Notes under the pieces: model-generated | Seen by the model: only the letters and a program-made list of their open reading frames with translations | Told to the model about the DNA's origin: nothing | The model's database searches: none | Shown: positions 31,301 through 41,866 of the stretch, in pieces | Layout: each line of letters opens with the position of its first letter | Numbering within the stretch: the stretch's first letter is position 1 | Origin: Phaeosaccion multiseriatum | Lineage: Eukaryota > Ochrophyta, other classes | Length of the DNA: 64,000 bases | Assembly (NCBI GenBank): GCA_965112735.1 | Contig: OZ218952.1 | Coordinates: 3,596,001-3,660,000, forward strand | Reading direction: 5' to 3' | Program-made: the position numbers and the translations under genes

Positions 31301-34300
31301 AATTCGTCAATATGGGCAGGGACGCAGCAGTCGCAGCGAGGGTAGTCCGTGGCGTCCGCGTCAGGGTTGCCTGCCAAGTAGTTGGCGCGTGTGTCCGCAT
31401 CAAAGACACAGGCCTGACACCCATTGATCCCAAAGATTCCGCAGCCAGCTCCTTGGCAGTTGTACACAAACTGATAGGCAAGGCCCTGCAGCTTCAACGC
31501 TTCCGATGTAAAGTCGGTGCACCCGTTCTGCGTACAGGCGTCGATCTCGAGCTCAGCGCACTCCCCGGTATCTTCGTCCCGATCGCCCATCACTGCCGTC
31601 GCGCCGGTGACATCGAGCACGCATTCCGGGCAGATGGGCCAAGACGCGTCGGGAAAGGCGCCGTTGAGCGACTCGTACAGACATTCGTCAAACACACAGT
31701 GGGCACACAGCGTCGCGGGGTCGCATTGGAGAATGTTGTCGCACTCCGACGCGGAAACCCAATGTAACGCCAATCCGCCCGCTAGGAACCCCGCCGCGGT
31801 TCCGGCGGCACAGGAGCCTCCAGATGGCAGCTCACAGGCAGGGCTGTCCACGAGGCACGCCCCCAGGGGGTTGTCGTTGTTGGCGTTGAGCGCGTTAGCT
31901 GCCATCGTGGCGCCCGCGCCCACCGCGCCAATTGCTCCCGTGCTGGTTGCAAACGCCACCACGGAAACCGTATATGTAGATCCTGACGCCAGGCCGGAGA
32001 CGTAGACGGAGGTAGGAATAGTGTTGACATTGTTCACCTCCACCACCGTCGCGCGGTCCTCTCCTCCGCCGGTGCAGTACACAATCAAGTGTGACGTTTC
32101 ATCAGGAAGGTCTGCGCCGTCGTCGGACAATTGCCACTGCACCCACAGGCGTTCTACATCCGCAACAACGTCGACAACGTCCAATGCGGGCATGTCAGCG
32201 CTGACCTCGGTGTCCACTTGGGCGAAGGTGGCAACGAGGACGGAGTTGGTGGTGGCGATGGGGTAGAAGGTCTCATAGGCGAAGGCTTCCCCACCGTCCA
32301 CGGTCCAGCTGTCGAACGTGTAGAGGTTGCCGTCGGAACCGCCAGAGAGGGGCTCCGCGGAGACCTGTTTTGTTTGTTTGTTTGTGTTATGTATATATAT
32401 ATATGTGTGTGTGCGTATATATATTGTTGGGTCGGGGTTGGGTTGGGTCCGGGATAGGTTGGGATAGGTTGGGTTGGGTTGGTTGGTTGGTTGAGGAGGA
32501 AAAGCGGGGGGGTTTAGGGCTGGGGAGGGGAGGGGAGGGGAAGGGAGGGGCAGAAGGGAGACAGAGACACAAAATACCATCTTGCACTCAGTCGCGCGCA
32601 CGCACTCACGCCCGCACTCACGCACCGTGAGTTGTCGGCCGGCCATGATGGGAGCGTCGCAGGGAGGGGTGTGGCACACCAGTTCGGAAACCGTTACGGG
32701 GATAGCCGCAGGAAGGGACTGTACCGCCCAGGTCACCTCCTGCAGTACGATAGGGTCGATGCGTCCAGAGAGGGGAGAAGGGGCGGGGCTGGGCGTGAGC
32801 TATGGTTATGGACCAATGTGTGCGTACATGTATGTATGTAGGTATGTATGTAGGTATGTATGTAGGTATGTATGTATGTAGGTATGTATGTAGGTATGTG
32901 TGCTATGTGTCCGACTTGAGAAGACTTGAGACTTGAGACATAGGGTGTGTTTGAGCGTAGTCCATTTGGGCGCGTGGGCTCTCTGTCAATCGTGCTTTTT
33001 GGCCCCTCCGCTCTCGTGCATCGCCCATGCACGCAATCCCATCGCTCACTCACTCACTCACTCACTCACTCGATTAGGCACGTTCTCACTCACTCACTCA
33101 CTCACTCATTCACTCACTCACTCAATCACGCACTCACGCACTCACGCACTCACGCACTCACTCACTCACCCCATCCACCCCCCTATCCGCCCACCCACCC
33201 ACCCACCCATCCCCGGTGCACCCACGCACCCACCTACACCCGCACCCACCGTCCCACCCATTGACATACTTTACCCACCTGAGGCTCCGTCTCGAAGGTG
33301 GCCACAGAGTAGATGCCGAGGTCCGTCCGTAGGTAGAGAGTCATGATGACGGCAGCAGGCATGGTGTAACTGCCGGGTGTAACCGCTCCAGCAAGGGGCA
33401 GGCCCCCTCCCTCGAGGGTGAAGGTGGAGGTGAGGCAGTCTGCGTTGAGGCTGCAGAAGTCTTCACTGCACTCTCTCGACTGTGATATGGGCAGGCATAT
33501 GGGCAGGTAAATGAGGCAGGCGTATGGGTATATGAGCAGGTGTATGGGTACATGAGCAGGTGTATGGGTACGTGAGCAAGAGTATGGGTACATGAGCAAG
33601 TTTATGGGTACATGAGCAGGTGTATGGGTACATGAGTAGGTGTATGGGTACATGAGTAGGTGTATGGGTACATGAGCAAGTGTATGGATACATGAGTAGG
33701 TGTATGGGTATATAGGAGGGGGGGGAGAAGAGTAGGTGTATGGGTACATAAGTATATGGGTTAGGTCTAGGAAAGATGGAAGGTATGTGGGCACATGTAG
33801 GCAGGTACATGGACACGGAAAAAGACAGGCATACGGGCGGGCAGGCAGCCGGGCAGAGGCGGAGGAGGAGGAGATGGAGGGTCACACGCACAGACACACA
33901 CTCTCACACACACTCACACACACACAAGCACAAACACTCACACACATACACGCACACACACTTGACGACCTCCCAACCAACCCACCTGCACAGTCCAGAT
34001 CAGAGCATCGTTGTCAATCTGAGCGCCCGTGATGGTCAGGTCAAAGCTCAGTGTATCCCCGTAGCCCCACTGCGCGGGTTGGACATTCAGCTCAAAGCTG
34101 GCGCCGACCAGCACATCCACCGTCGCGGTCGCTCGCCTACCCTTTGAGTTGACCCCCACCACTGTTACTGTGAAGAGGCCTTCGTCTTGGAAGGTGTATT
34201 CAAGGTTGCCACTCTCGGTGGCGCTCATCTGTGTGGACGGATCGGTGTCACCGTTGCCCATGTCCCAGAGAAACTGAACTTCTCCGTCGGTCTCTTCGTC

Positions 34301-37300
34301 TCGATTCATGGTGCCCGATACGTCGAAGGTGAGGGTGAGGGGGGCGGGGCCGGTGAATGCGCTGGCTGCGAGGCTCACCTATGGATGGGTCGATAAAAGT
34401 ATGAGCGCGTTGATCAATTGATTGATTGATGGATTGGAAGGACAACGTCGCGAAGGAGAAGAAGGAGAGTAGCATGGAGCGCACTGACTGGCTGACTGAC
34501 TGACACATTGACTGATAAAACGGACTGACAGTAGGTACAGACCGACTCACCCATCCACAGTCGCCCAACCACCCAGTCATCCACACACGCACGCACTCAC
34601 CCACCCACCCAACCACCCATGGACAGACTCCATCAACCACCCACCCACCCACCCATTGACATACTCCATCCACCGACCTGAGGTGCCTGGTCCACAGTGG
34701 GATACATGCGCTCAATCACACCCCCCTGGGTCCGTACAAGGTAGAGCATGTCATCAGGGCCCTGCTTAATCTGAGACCACACGAAGGTCCCGTCGTCTTG
34801 CCAGATGGATCGGGCTGCGGACAGACGCTCACCCTCCTCCACGCCTGAGGGACGGGTGGGAGGGGGAGGGGGGAGTATTGAGTATGGGTGAGGGGGTGAG
34901 TGCGTGGGTGAGAAGCTAAGCGCTGAAGATGTGAGAAGACGGGCTCTCCCCGGTTGGCGCCTCCCTCCCTCCCTCACTCCCTCTCCATATGCCAGCCAAT
35001 CAAACCAGCCAACCAATCAACCAACCAACCAACGACCGAAACAATCGTCCCCTCCTCCTCCCTCCCTCCCTCCCTCACTCCCTCTCCATATGCCAGCCAA
35101 TCAAATCAACCAACCAACCAACCAACCAACCAACCAACCAACCAGCCAAACAACGACCGAAACAATCGTTCCCTCCTCCCTCATCCCTCCCTCCCTCCCT
35201 CCCTCCTTACCCCTAATCCCCCACTCCTCACCTTCATTCCAGATGGTGGTTCCATCCGCCTCATCATTGGCAAAGTGCGTGAGTGTCCCTTCGGTGTAAT
35301 CCACATGAAACACGGTGTTCTTATACTCTTCAGGGTAGAAATCGCCCGTATACACGACGCTGCCAGTTGGGGATGAGCCCCCCACCACCTGGCGGTAGGC
35401 GGCGACAGGAGGGAAGTAGTTGATCATGTTGTCGCAAATGTCCTCTGCTTCTCCGCGAGTCACAAGGTCTGGATAGTGCTCGATGGTGTTGAGGAAACCT
35501 TCGTAGCAAGGCCAACCGAAGTTGGGGACATTGCCTGTCAAGGGGTAGGAGGGAGGGAGGGATTGAAGGAGGGCGGGGAGGAGGGAGGGAGGGAGGGAGG
35601 GAGGGAGGGAGGGAGGGAGGGAGGGAGGGAGGGAGGGAGGGAGGGAGGGAGGGAGGGAAGTGGGTCAACCTCGACAAGCTTCCATTCCAAAGGGGAACAG
35701 ACAGCTCCCGGTACTCCCTCGTTCCTCCTCCCCCCTTCAACTGCCAAATCCGCTCTCCCCCTGACATGCTCTCCCTGACGTCCTCCCTTCACTGACTTAC
35801 CATCGGCGTACACGGATGTAAGAGGGTCAGGCAGCACGTTGATCTCGTCCGCAGCGATCGCCCCTGTATCAGAGATGATAATGGAGCCGTCACGCGAGTC
35901 GAGGTGAAGGCGAAAGGGCTGACGTAGGCCGCGAGCGATGATCTCGATCTCCTGCCCGTCGTAGGCGAGACGAGACTCCTTGAGCAGATACTCGGAGCGG
36001 ATGCGGACCATCTGGTAGGAGGGGGAGGGATGAAGGGGGGGGAGGGACGGAGGGGGAGAGAGTTCAGATTCGGTTTCAGTTTTTTTGATCAGTTTCATAC
36101 TCCCCCTCCTGGTTCTCCCTCCCCTCCTCCTCCCTTCCCCTCCCCTCCCTTAACCCCCTCATCTCCCTCAAGCAACCCCCTCACCTCCCCTTCCCTCCCC
36201 TCCTCTCCTCTCCCTCCCCTTCCCTCCCCCTCCCCTTCCCTTCTCCCCTCCCCTCCCCTCCCTTCCCCTCCCCTCCCCTACCCCCTCCACACCTCCCCCC
36301 TCACTCCACCCACCTTTCCGTGCAGGAACTGATCCCACTGCGCGCGCAAAGACCCCTGCAGTGTGGGCATCCCCGGAGATTCGTCATAACACATGTCAAT
36401 ACCGATGTATTCATCGCCGAAGTCCACTCCGGCAGCCTGAGCTCCATCCCCGCCACTCGCTACCATGGACCCATCCGACAAGAAGATGATATCCCCTGTG
36501 TGATGCGTTTGACCCGAGGTGCACCAGTCTTCAATGAGGTTCACTCGGGAGTCAATGTCGGTTACGAAACCGTCAATTGCCCCGTTGTTGTCGTAGGTGA
36601 GTGTTATCTCGAGCCGGTCCAGGCGGCCCTGGGAGGCGCAAAAGTTCACGGGGTAGCCCTCGGCATTGACGAAATCGACGGTACATTCGTCGTTGAATGG
36701 GTCTCCGAGTTGGTTTTCGCGTGCATAGAGGATGAAGGCGAAGGGTTTGGCGGGGAAATCGGGGTGGAAGTCGAAGGAGCTCATGGAGTGGTCCATCCAG
36801 CTGTGAGTGTATGTATCGATACGTACACACACACAACACACAGCACACGCACACGCACACGCACAAGCACGTGGAGACGCACACACGCATGCGAATGTGG
36901 CGGTGATGGACGTCAATGGTGCATCCATTGATATCGAGGTGAGTGGTTTCCGCGAGTGGGTTTTTGGTTGTTGTCCAAGGCCGGGATTGGATTTGACGTG
37001 CACGGATGGATGAGAGAGAGAGGGGGGGGAGGATGGGGAGGGGGGAGGGGGAGGAGGGGGCTGGGTAAGTACGGTTGTGTGCAAGTGTTTGCGCGTAAGA
37101 TAATCTCGGTGCTGTGCATGAGGAAGAAAGCCATGCTTAGAGCGGTGGCCGGCCGGAGGGACACCTCCTCCTCCTCCTCCTCCTCCTCCTCTATCCTCTG
37201 TTCGGATGCCTCGCTTCTTCTTTGTGCCCTCCCTCCTCCTCTCCCCCCCCCACCCCTCCCCACACACCTATCCTTTCGCTCCCACCCGTCCCCGCCAGTA

Positions 37301-38228
37301 GTACCCATCCAAAATTAAGTCAGTGATTGCGCGTACTGTACCTGTAGACCTCATCTCTCAGATCAAACAGCACCTCGGGCGCGGCGTTGCTCTCCACGCT
37401 ATCGAACACGAACACCCTCCCGTCCTTGCTTGTGATGAATACATGATCGCTAACGGGACTGAAGGTGATGTCCACAGGGAAACCGTCCAGCGCCGGCAAG
37501 TTGAGGGACTCTGTAACGAAGCGGGCATCAAGCATGGTGTCTTGCAGCGTGCCTGTGCCCTGGGACAGGACGGTACCTGCATGTGGGAGGTAGGGAGGTA
37601 GGTAGGGAGGGAGGGAGGGAGGGAGGGAGGGAGGGAGGGAGGGAGGGAGGGAGGGAGGGAGGGAGGGAGGGAGGGAGGGAGGGAGGGAGGGAGGGAGGGA
37701 GGGAGGGAGGGAGGGAGGGAGGGAGGGAGGGAGGGAGGGAGGGAGGGAGGGAGGGAGGGAGGGAGGGAGGGAGGGAGGGAGGGAGGGAGGGAGGGAGGGA
37801 GGGAGGGAGGGAGGGAGGGAGGGAGGGAGGGAGGGAGGGAGGGAGGGAGGGAGGGAGGGAGGGAGGGAGGGAGGGAGGGAGGGAGGGAGGGAGGGAGGGA
37901 GGGAGGGAGGGAGGGGAGGAGGGAAGGAGGGAGAGGGAGAGAGAGAGGGACAGAGAGAGAGAGTAGTTGCTGAGAGGGAAAGGCGACCTTGCCACACAGA
38001 GAGCAACTTCAGAGAGTGGCAGAGCACAAGGGAGTAGCAGGAAGGTTAATGGAAGGAAAGGAAGAGTCAGAGGGTGAAGGGGCTATGCATGTTGCGCGAG
38101 GGAAGAGGGGGGGTGGAGACGGGCGGCGTCATCGGGCGTGATATCAAGGAAGACAACATGTCCGGTGAGATAGCCATACCTGCGAGAAGGGCGACGGCAG
38201 CGCATGAAGCGGCTACCGCTATTCTCAT
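28384..38228 (-). CDS. Secreted GSDH propeller - PKD - FN3 - Cys-rich - C-type lectin protein
   Basis: Twelve exons join in phase: 38228-38180, 37576-37342, 36800-36314, 36011-35801, 35534-35232, 34844-34678, 34378-33986, 33479-33279, 32739-32626, 32364-30250, 29977-29777 and 29358-28384, giving 1816 aa. Residues 1-20 form a signal peptide (MRIAVAASCAAVALLAG). Residues ~25-484 are a glucose/sorbosone-dehydrogenase-type propeller: DITFSPVSDHVFITSKDGRV, HHTGDIIFLSDGSMVASGGD, GLRQPFRLHLD, FGWPCYEG and GSVVYTGDFYPEEYKNTVF. A PKD domain follows (~485-580), then an FN3-like domain (~780-865), three Cys-rich repeats (~890-1205) and a C-type lectin domain (~1238-1385; GGWLATV, GAWLGLF, then YLEPSYPRQWQAISCG and PYICE). 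The tail is Ser/Glu-rich without a clear membrane anchor. Sugar oxidation plus glycan binding at the cell surface is inferred; propeller catalysis is not shown. Confidence 0.85.
29489..29666. repeat. 9-bp array (ATGTTGATC)n
   Basis: About nineteen head-to-tail copies of ATGTTGATC, one variant with ATGTCGATC, lie in the last intron of the lectin/propeller gene (29776-29359). TCAGGG units occupy 29380-29460 next to it. Confidence 0.95.
35576..35658. repeat. (GGGA)n microsatellite
   Basis: About 80 bp of GGGA lie in intron 4 of the lectin/propeller gene, near the 3' splice site at 35535. The sense strand is (TCCC)n. Confidence 0.92.
37596..37912. repeat. (GGGA)n microsatellite, about 315 bp
   Basis: The longest simple repeat in the window is an almost pure GGGA array in intron 1 of the lectin/propeller gene (38179-37577). 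It ends within 20 bases of the 3' splice site. The G-rich strand can form quadruplexes and the homopurine tract can form triplexes. Confidence 0.96.
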
Positions 38229-39090
38229 GATGCTGAGCGGTCTCCGCCACCGGGCTTTCCCTTGCATGAAGGGTGATGGGGAGGGATGAGGGTAAAGGTG
38301 AGGGGAAGCAGATCACAGAGTCGGGCAAACAAGTCTGCGGGTGTAAAAAATGTGCTGCACGCTTCTCCCTCGTCTTACCGTTGGTTGCGGCACAGTCAAA
38401 GACCATGCCAGATAAGGACGTTTGGCCTCGAGGTGGCCTGCAGTAAGAGTGGGGGTAGACACATGCATTCGAGAAAAGCATAGATGGACGGATCGAGATG
38501 GGGGGGAGGGGGAGAGAAATGAGGGAGGGAGGCGAGTCATGAACAGTACCGGCGAAAGACAAGTAGTAGACGGGAAAGGGAAAAGACGCAAGGGTGTTAC
38601 TGCGGAATGTTTTACATATTGTGTCCGAATCGGGAGAGGATGAAGGGAAAGCTGCATTCGACCTCCTCCAGGCAGGTCCTCCTAGCCAGGCGCGGAAGGA
38701 AGGAGCTGGAGAAATACACGCGGGAGGCGCAACTTCACATGGGAGCCTCTTAATAAACGGCCGGACAGCCCAGCTCAGTCGAAGTCGCCCCATCAAAGAC
38801 TTACCTAAGCTCTCTTACCGCTGCCGCCTGAAAGAACTATAGCTAGTGCTGCCGCTGCTGCCAGCTGGATTCTATTGCTTATTGCTTGGTTTGATGCATG
38901 GTGTATTGCAACTATTGGTGTGCCCAAACTTTGTCCTGGCGCAAATTCGACCAAATTCCGCCGCGGGCGTTTCGTTTCAGTTTAGTTTTGTGGTTGGTAC
39001 TCCACCCAAACTCACAGCTGGCTTCGGATCCTGCAAAAAAAAAACAAAAAAAAAAAAAAAAAAAAAAAAAAGGAGGAGGAGAAGAGAGCA
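38229..39090. promoter_or_regulatory. Divergent intergenic region, lectin/propeller and PPR-SMR genes
   Basis: This 862-bp gap between start codons contains no convincing exon. A poly-A tract with one C interruption spans 39036-39071 on the plus strand, about 20 bases before the PPR start. A TAGTGCTGCCGCTGCTGCC stretch lies near 38842-38860. Confidence 0.4.
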
Positions 39091-41424
39091 ATGTCGTTGA
39101 GGGGGGTGGTCAGAACCTGCTACTCCTCCTGTATTGGCAGGAGTAGAAGAGGAACCGCAGCAGTAGGAGGAAACACCGCTGCTGAACGGCGTGCCGACTC
39201 TTCTCTCCATCAGCAGAAGCAGCTGCCGCAGCAATGGTCCTGCTACTCTACTAGGGGAAGTGACAAGTCGAGACAGATACGGCTTATGAGGGAGATCCAG
39301 GATCTGGGGAGGAGAAAGGATTGGAAGAAGGTTGCACCTACTCTGGAGCGCGCACGGCGAGAGGGCCTCAAGCCCAACCAGTACTGTTTGAATGCTGCGA
39401 TTACCGCGATTGGGAAGAGTGGGCGGTGGAAGGGCGCTTTGAGACTTCTGGACGAGATGAAAGCAGAAGGACTCTCTCCGGATGTAATCAGCTACAGCTC
39501 CGCCATTGACGCATGCGCCAGAGCCAGCCAACACGTGGAGGCAATGGTTTTACTGAGGGAGATGAAGGCGGAAGGAGTCGCTCCCAATGAAATCAGCTAC
39601 AGCTCCGCCATTGACGCATGCGCCAGAGCCAGCCAACACGTGGAGGCAATGGTTTTACTGAGGGAGATGAAGGCGGAAGGACTCACTCCCAATGAAATCA
39701 GCTACAGCTCCGCCATTAACGCATACGCCAAGGCCAGCCAACACGTGGAGGCATTGGTCTTACTGAAGGAGATGAAGGCGGAAGGACTCGCTCCCAATGA
39801 AATCAGCTACAGCTCCACCATTAACGCATGCGCCAAGGCCAGCCAACACGTGGAGGCAATGAGTTTACTGAGGGAGATGAAGGCGGAAGGACTCGCTCCG
39901 GACGTAATCAGCTACAGCTCCACCATTAACGCATGCGCCAGGGCCAGTCAACACGTGGAGGCAATGGGTTTACTGAGGGAGATGAAGGCGGAAGGACTCG
40001 CTCCCAATGAAATCAGCTACAACTCCACCATTAACGCATGCGCCAAGGCCAGCCAACACGTGGAGGCATTGGTTTTGCTGAGGGAGATGAAGGTGGAAGG
40101 ACTCGCTCCCAATGAAATCAGCTACAACTCCACCATTAACGCATGCGCCAAGGCCAGCCGGCACGTGGAGGCATTGGTTTTGCTGAGGGAGATGAAGGCG
40201 GAAGGACTCGCTCCGGATGAAATCAGCTACAGCTCAACCATTGACGCATGCGCCAAGGCCAGCCAACAGGTGGAGGCAATGCGTTTACTGAGGGAGATGA
40301 AGGCGGAAGGACTCGCCCCCAATGAAATCAGCTACAACTCCACCATTAACGCTTGCGCCAAGGCCAGCCAACACATGGAGGCATTGGTTTTACTGAGGGA
40401 GATGAAGGCGGAAGGACTCGCTCCGGACGTAATCAGCTACAGCTCCACCATTAACGCATGCGCCAGGGCCAGTCAACACGTGGAGGCAATGGGTTTACTG
40501 AGGGAGATGAAGGCGGAAGGACTCGCTCCCAATGAAATCAGCTATAACTCCACCATTAACGCATACGCCAGGGCCAGCCAACACGTGGAGGCATTGGTTT
40601 TACTGAGGGAGATGAAGGCGGAAGGACTCGCTCCCAATGAAATCAGCCACAACTCCACCATTAACGCTTGCGCCAAGGCCAGCCAACACGTGGAAGCATT
40701 GGTTTTGCTGAGGGAGATGAAGGCGGAAGGACTCGCCCCCAATGAAATCAGCTACAACTCCACCATTAACGCATGCGCCAAGGCCAGCCAACACGTGGAG
40801 GCATTGGCTTTACTGAGGGAGATGAAGGCAGAAGGACTGACTCCCAATGAAATCAGCTACAGCTCAACCATTAACGCATGCGCCAGGGCCAGCCAACACG
40901 TGGAGGCAATGCGTTTACTGAGGGAGATGAAGGCAGAAGGACTCGCTCCCAATGCAATCAGCTACAGCTCGACCATTGACGCATTCGCCAAGGCCAACAA
41001 CCATGTGGAGGTCCTTAAGCTTTTCAGTGAGATGAAGGCAGAAGGACTCCCTCCCGACGTAGTCAGCTACAGCGCCACCATTGATGCTCTGCAGGAGGGT
41101 GGCGACGAGGAGGCTGCTGACGAGCTGTACGCAGAGGCCGTATCGCAAGGGGTCTTGAATCACTGGAGGAAAGGGGGGCAGTTGATGGACTTGCACGAGT
41201 TCAGCAGGGGAACGAGCAAGGCAGCGCTTCGTCACGTGCTCTCAGAGGCGAAGTCGGGGGCTGAGATCAAAGTCATCACAGGCCGAGGCCGAGGTAGTGA
41301 GGACGGCGTCAGCGTTCTCAAGCCCGTGGTGCTGGCCTATTTGCAGGAGACGGCGGGCGTCGACGTGTGGGAAGATGAGCGCAACCCAGGGAGGGTGGTG
41401 ATGCGGGTCAGTGGTGGAAAGTAA
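39091..41424 (+). CDS. PPR-SMR protein, about 17 near-identical PPR motifs
   Basis: A single exon encodes 777 aa, starting at ATG 39091. The N-terminus (MSLRGVVRTCYSSCIGRSRR) is Arg/Ser-rich and lacks acidic residues, like an organelle transit peptide. A degenerate repeat precedes sixteen 35-residue P-type PPR motifs (residues ~97-656) of the form EISYNSTINACAKASQ then HVEALVLLREMKAEGLAPN. Another degenerate motif follows. The C-terminal Smr domain (~698-777) has MDLHEF at the DLH site and KVITGRGRG for the TGxG loop. PPR-SMR proteins bind single-stranded organelle RNA, and some cleave it through Smr. The 105-bp units are so alike that recent unit amplification or conversion is certain. The motif-derived target is given under findings. 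An Smr fragment copy lies at 1206-1343. Confidence 0.9.
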   Translation: MSLRGVVRTCYSSCIGRSRRGTAAVGGNTAAERRADSSLHQQKQLPQQWSCYSTRGSDKSRQIRLMREIQDLGRRKDWKKVAPTLERARREGLKPNQYCLNAAITAIGKSGRWKGALRLLDEMKAEGLSPDVISYSSAIDACARASQHVEAMVLLREMKAEGVAPNEISYSSAIDACARASQHVEAMVLLREMKAEGLTPNEISYSSAINAYAKASQHVEALVLLKEMKAEGLAPNEISYSSTINACAKASQHVEAMSLLREMKAEGLAPDVISYSSTINACARASQHVEAMGLLREMKAEGLAPNEISYNSTINACAKASQHVEALVLLREMKVEGLAPNEISYNSTINACAKASRHVEALVLLREMKAEGLAPDEISYSSTIDACAKASQQVEAMRLLREMKAEGLAPNEISYNSTINACAKASQHMEALVLLREMKAEGLAPDVISYSSTINACARASQHVEAMGLLREMKAEGLAPNEISYNSTINAYARASQHVEALVLLREMKAEGLAPNEISHNSTINACAKASQHVEALVLLREMKAEGLAPNEISYNSTINACAKASQHVEALALLREMKAEGLTPNEISYSSTINACARASQHVEAMRLLREMKAEGLAPNAISYSSTIDAFAKANNHVEVLKLFSEMKAEGLPPDVVSYSATIDALQEGGDEEAADELYAEAVSQGVLNHWRKGGQLMDLHEFSRGTSKAALRHVLSEAKSGAEIKVITGRGRGSEDGVSVLKPVVLAYLQETAGVDVWEDERNPGRVVMRVSGGK

Positions 41425-41527
41425 GGTACAGGTTCATTGGCTCAGCAGCTTTCGGCTCTTCCCTTAACGAAAATATAATTGTAGGTCTTATCGAAAAACG
41501 TTGCGGCCTCCTCCCTCCCCGTCCACC

Positions 41528-41832
41528 TCTGCCTCTGTCTCTCTGCCTCCAGTCCACCAGCTGCTTTGATCCTCGCCTGCAGGGCATGTCTGCCTCTGTC
41601 TCTCTGCCTCCCGTCCTCCAGCTGCTTTGATCCTCGCCTGCAGGGCATGTCTGCCTCTGTCTCTCTGCCTCCCGTCCACCAGCTGCTTTGATCCTCGCCT
41701 GCAGGGTATGTCTGCCTCTGTCTCTCTGCCTCCCGTCCTCCAGCTGCTTTGATCCTCGCCTCCAGGGCATGTCTGCCTCTGTCTCTCTGTCTTCCGTCCT
41801 CCAGCTGCTTTGATTCTTCGCCTCCAGGGCGG
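41528..41832. repeat. 61-bp minisatellite, five copies
   Basis: Copies start near 41530, 41591, 41652, 41713 and 41774. Each contains GCCTCTGTCTCTCTGCCTCC and AGCTGCTTTGATCCTCGCCT. The 61-bp period is not a multiple of three and there are no stops on the minus strand, so all three minus frames are open. It lies between two convergent genes and is probably 3' UTR or spacer. Confidence 0.92.
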
Positions 41833-41866
41833 GGAGGGTGGCCACCCGACACCCTGCCGACACGTG

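Noticed and set aside
37320-38027. 235-codon ORF rich in Leu-Pro-Pro-Ser
   Set aside because: Only its last part (37576-37342) is a real exon of the lectin/propeller gene; the rest is the GGGA array in intron 1.
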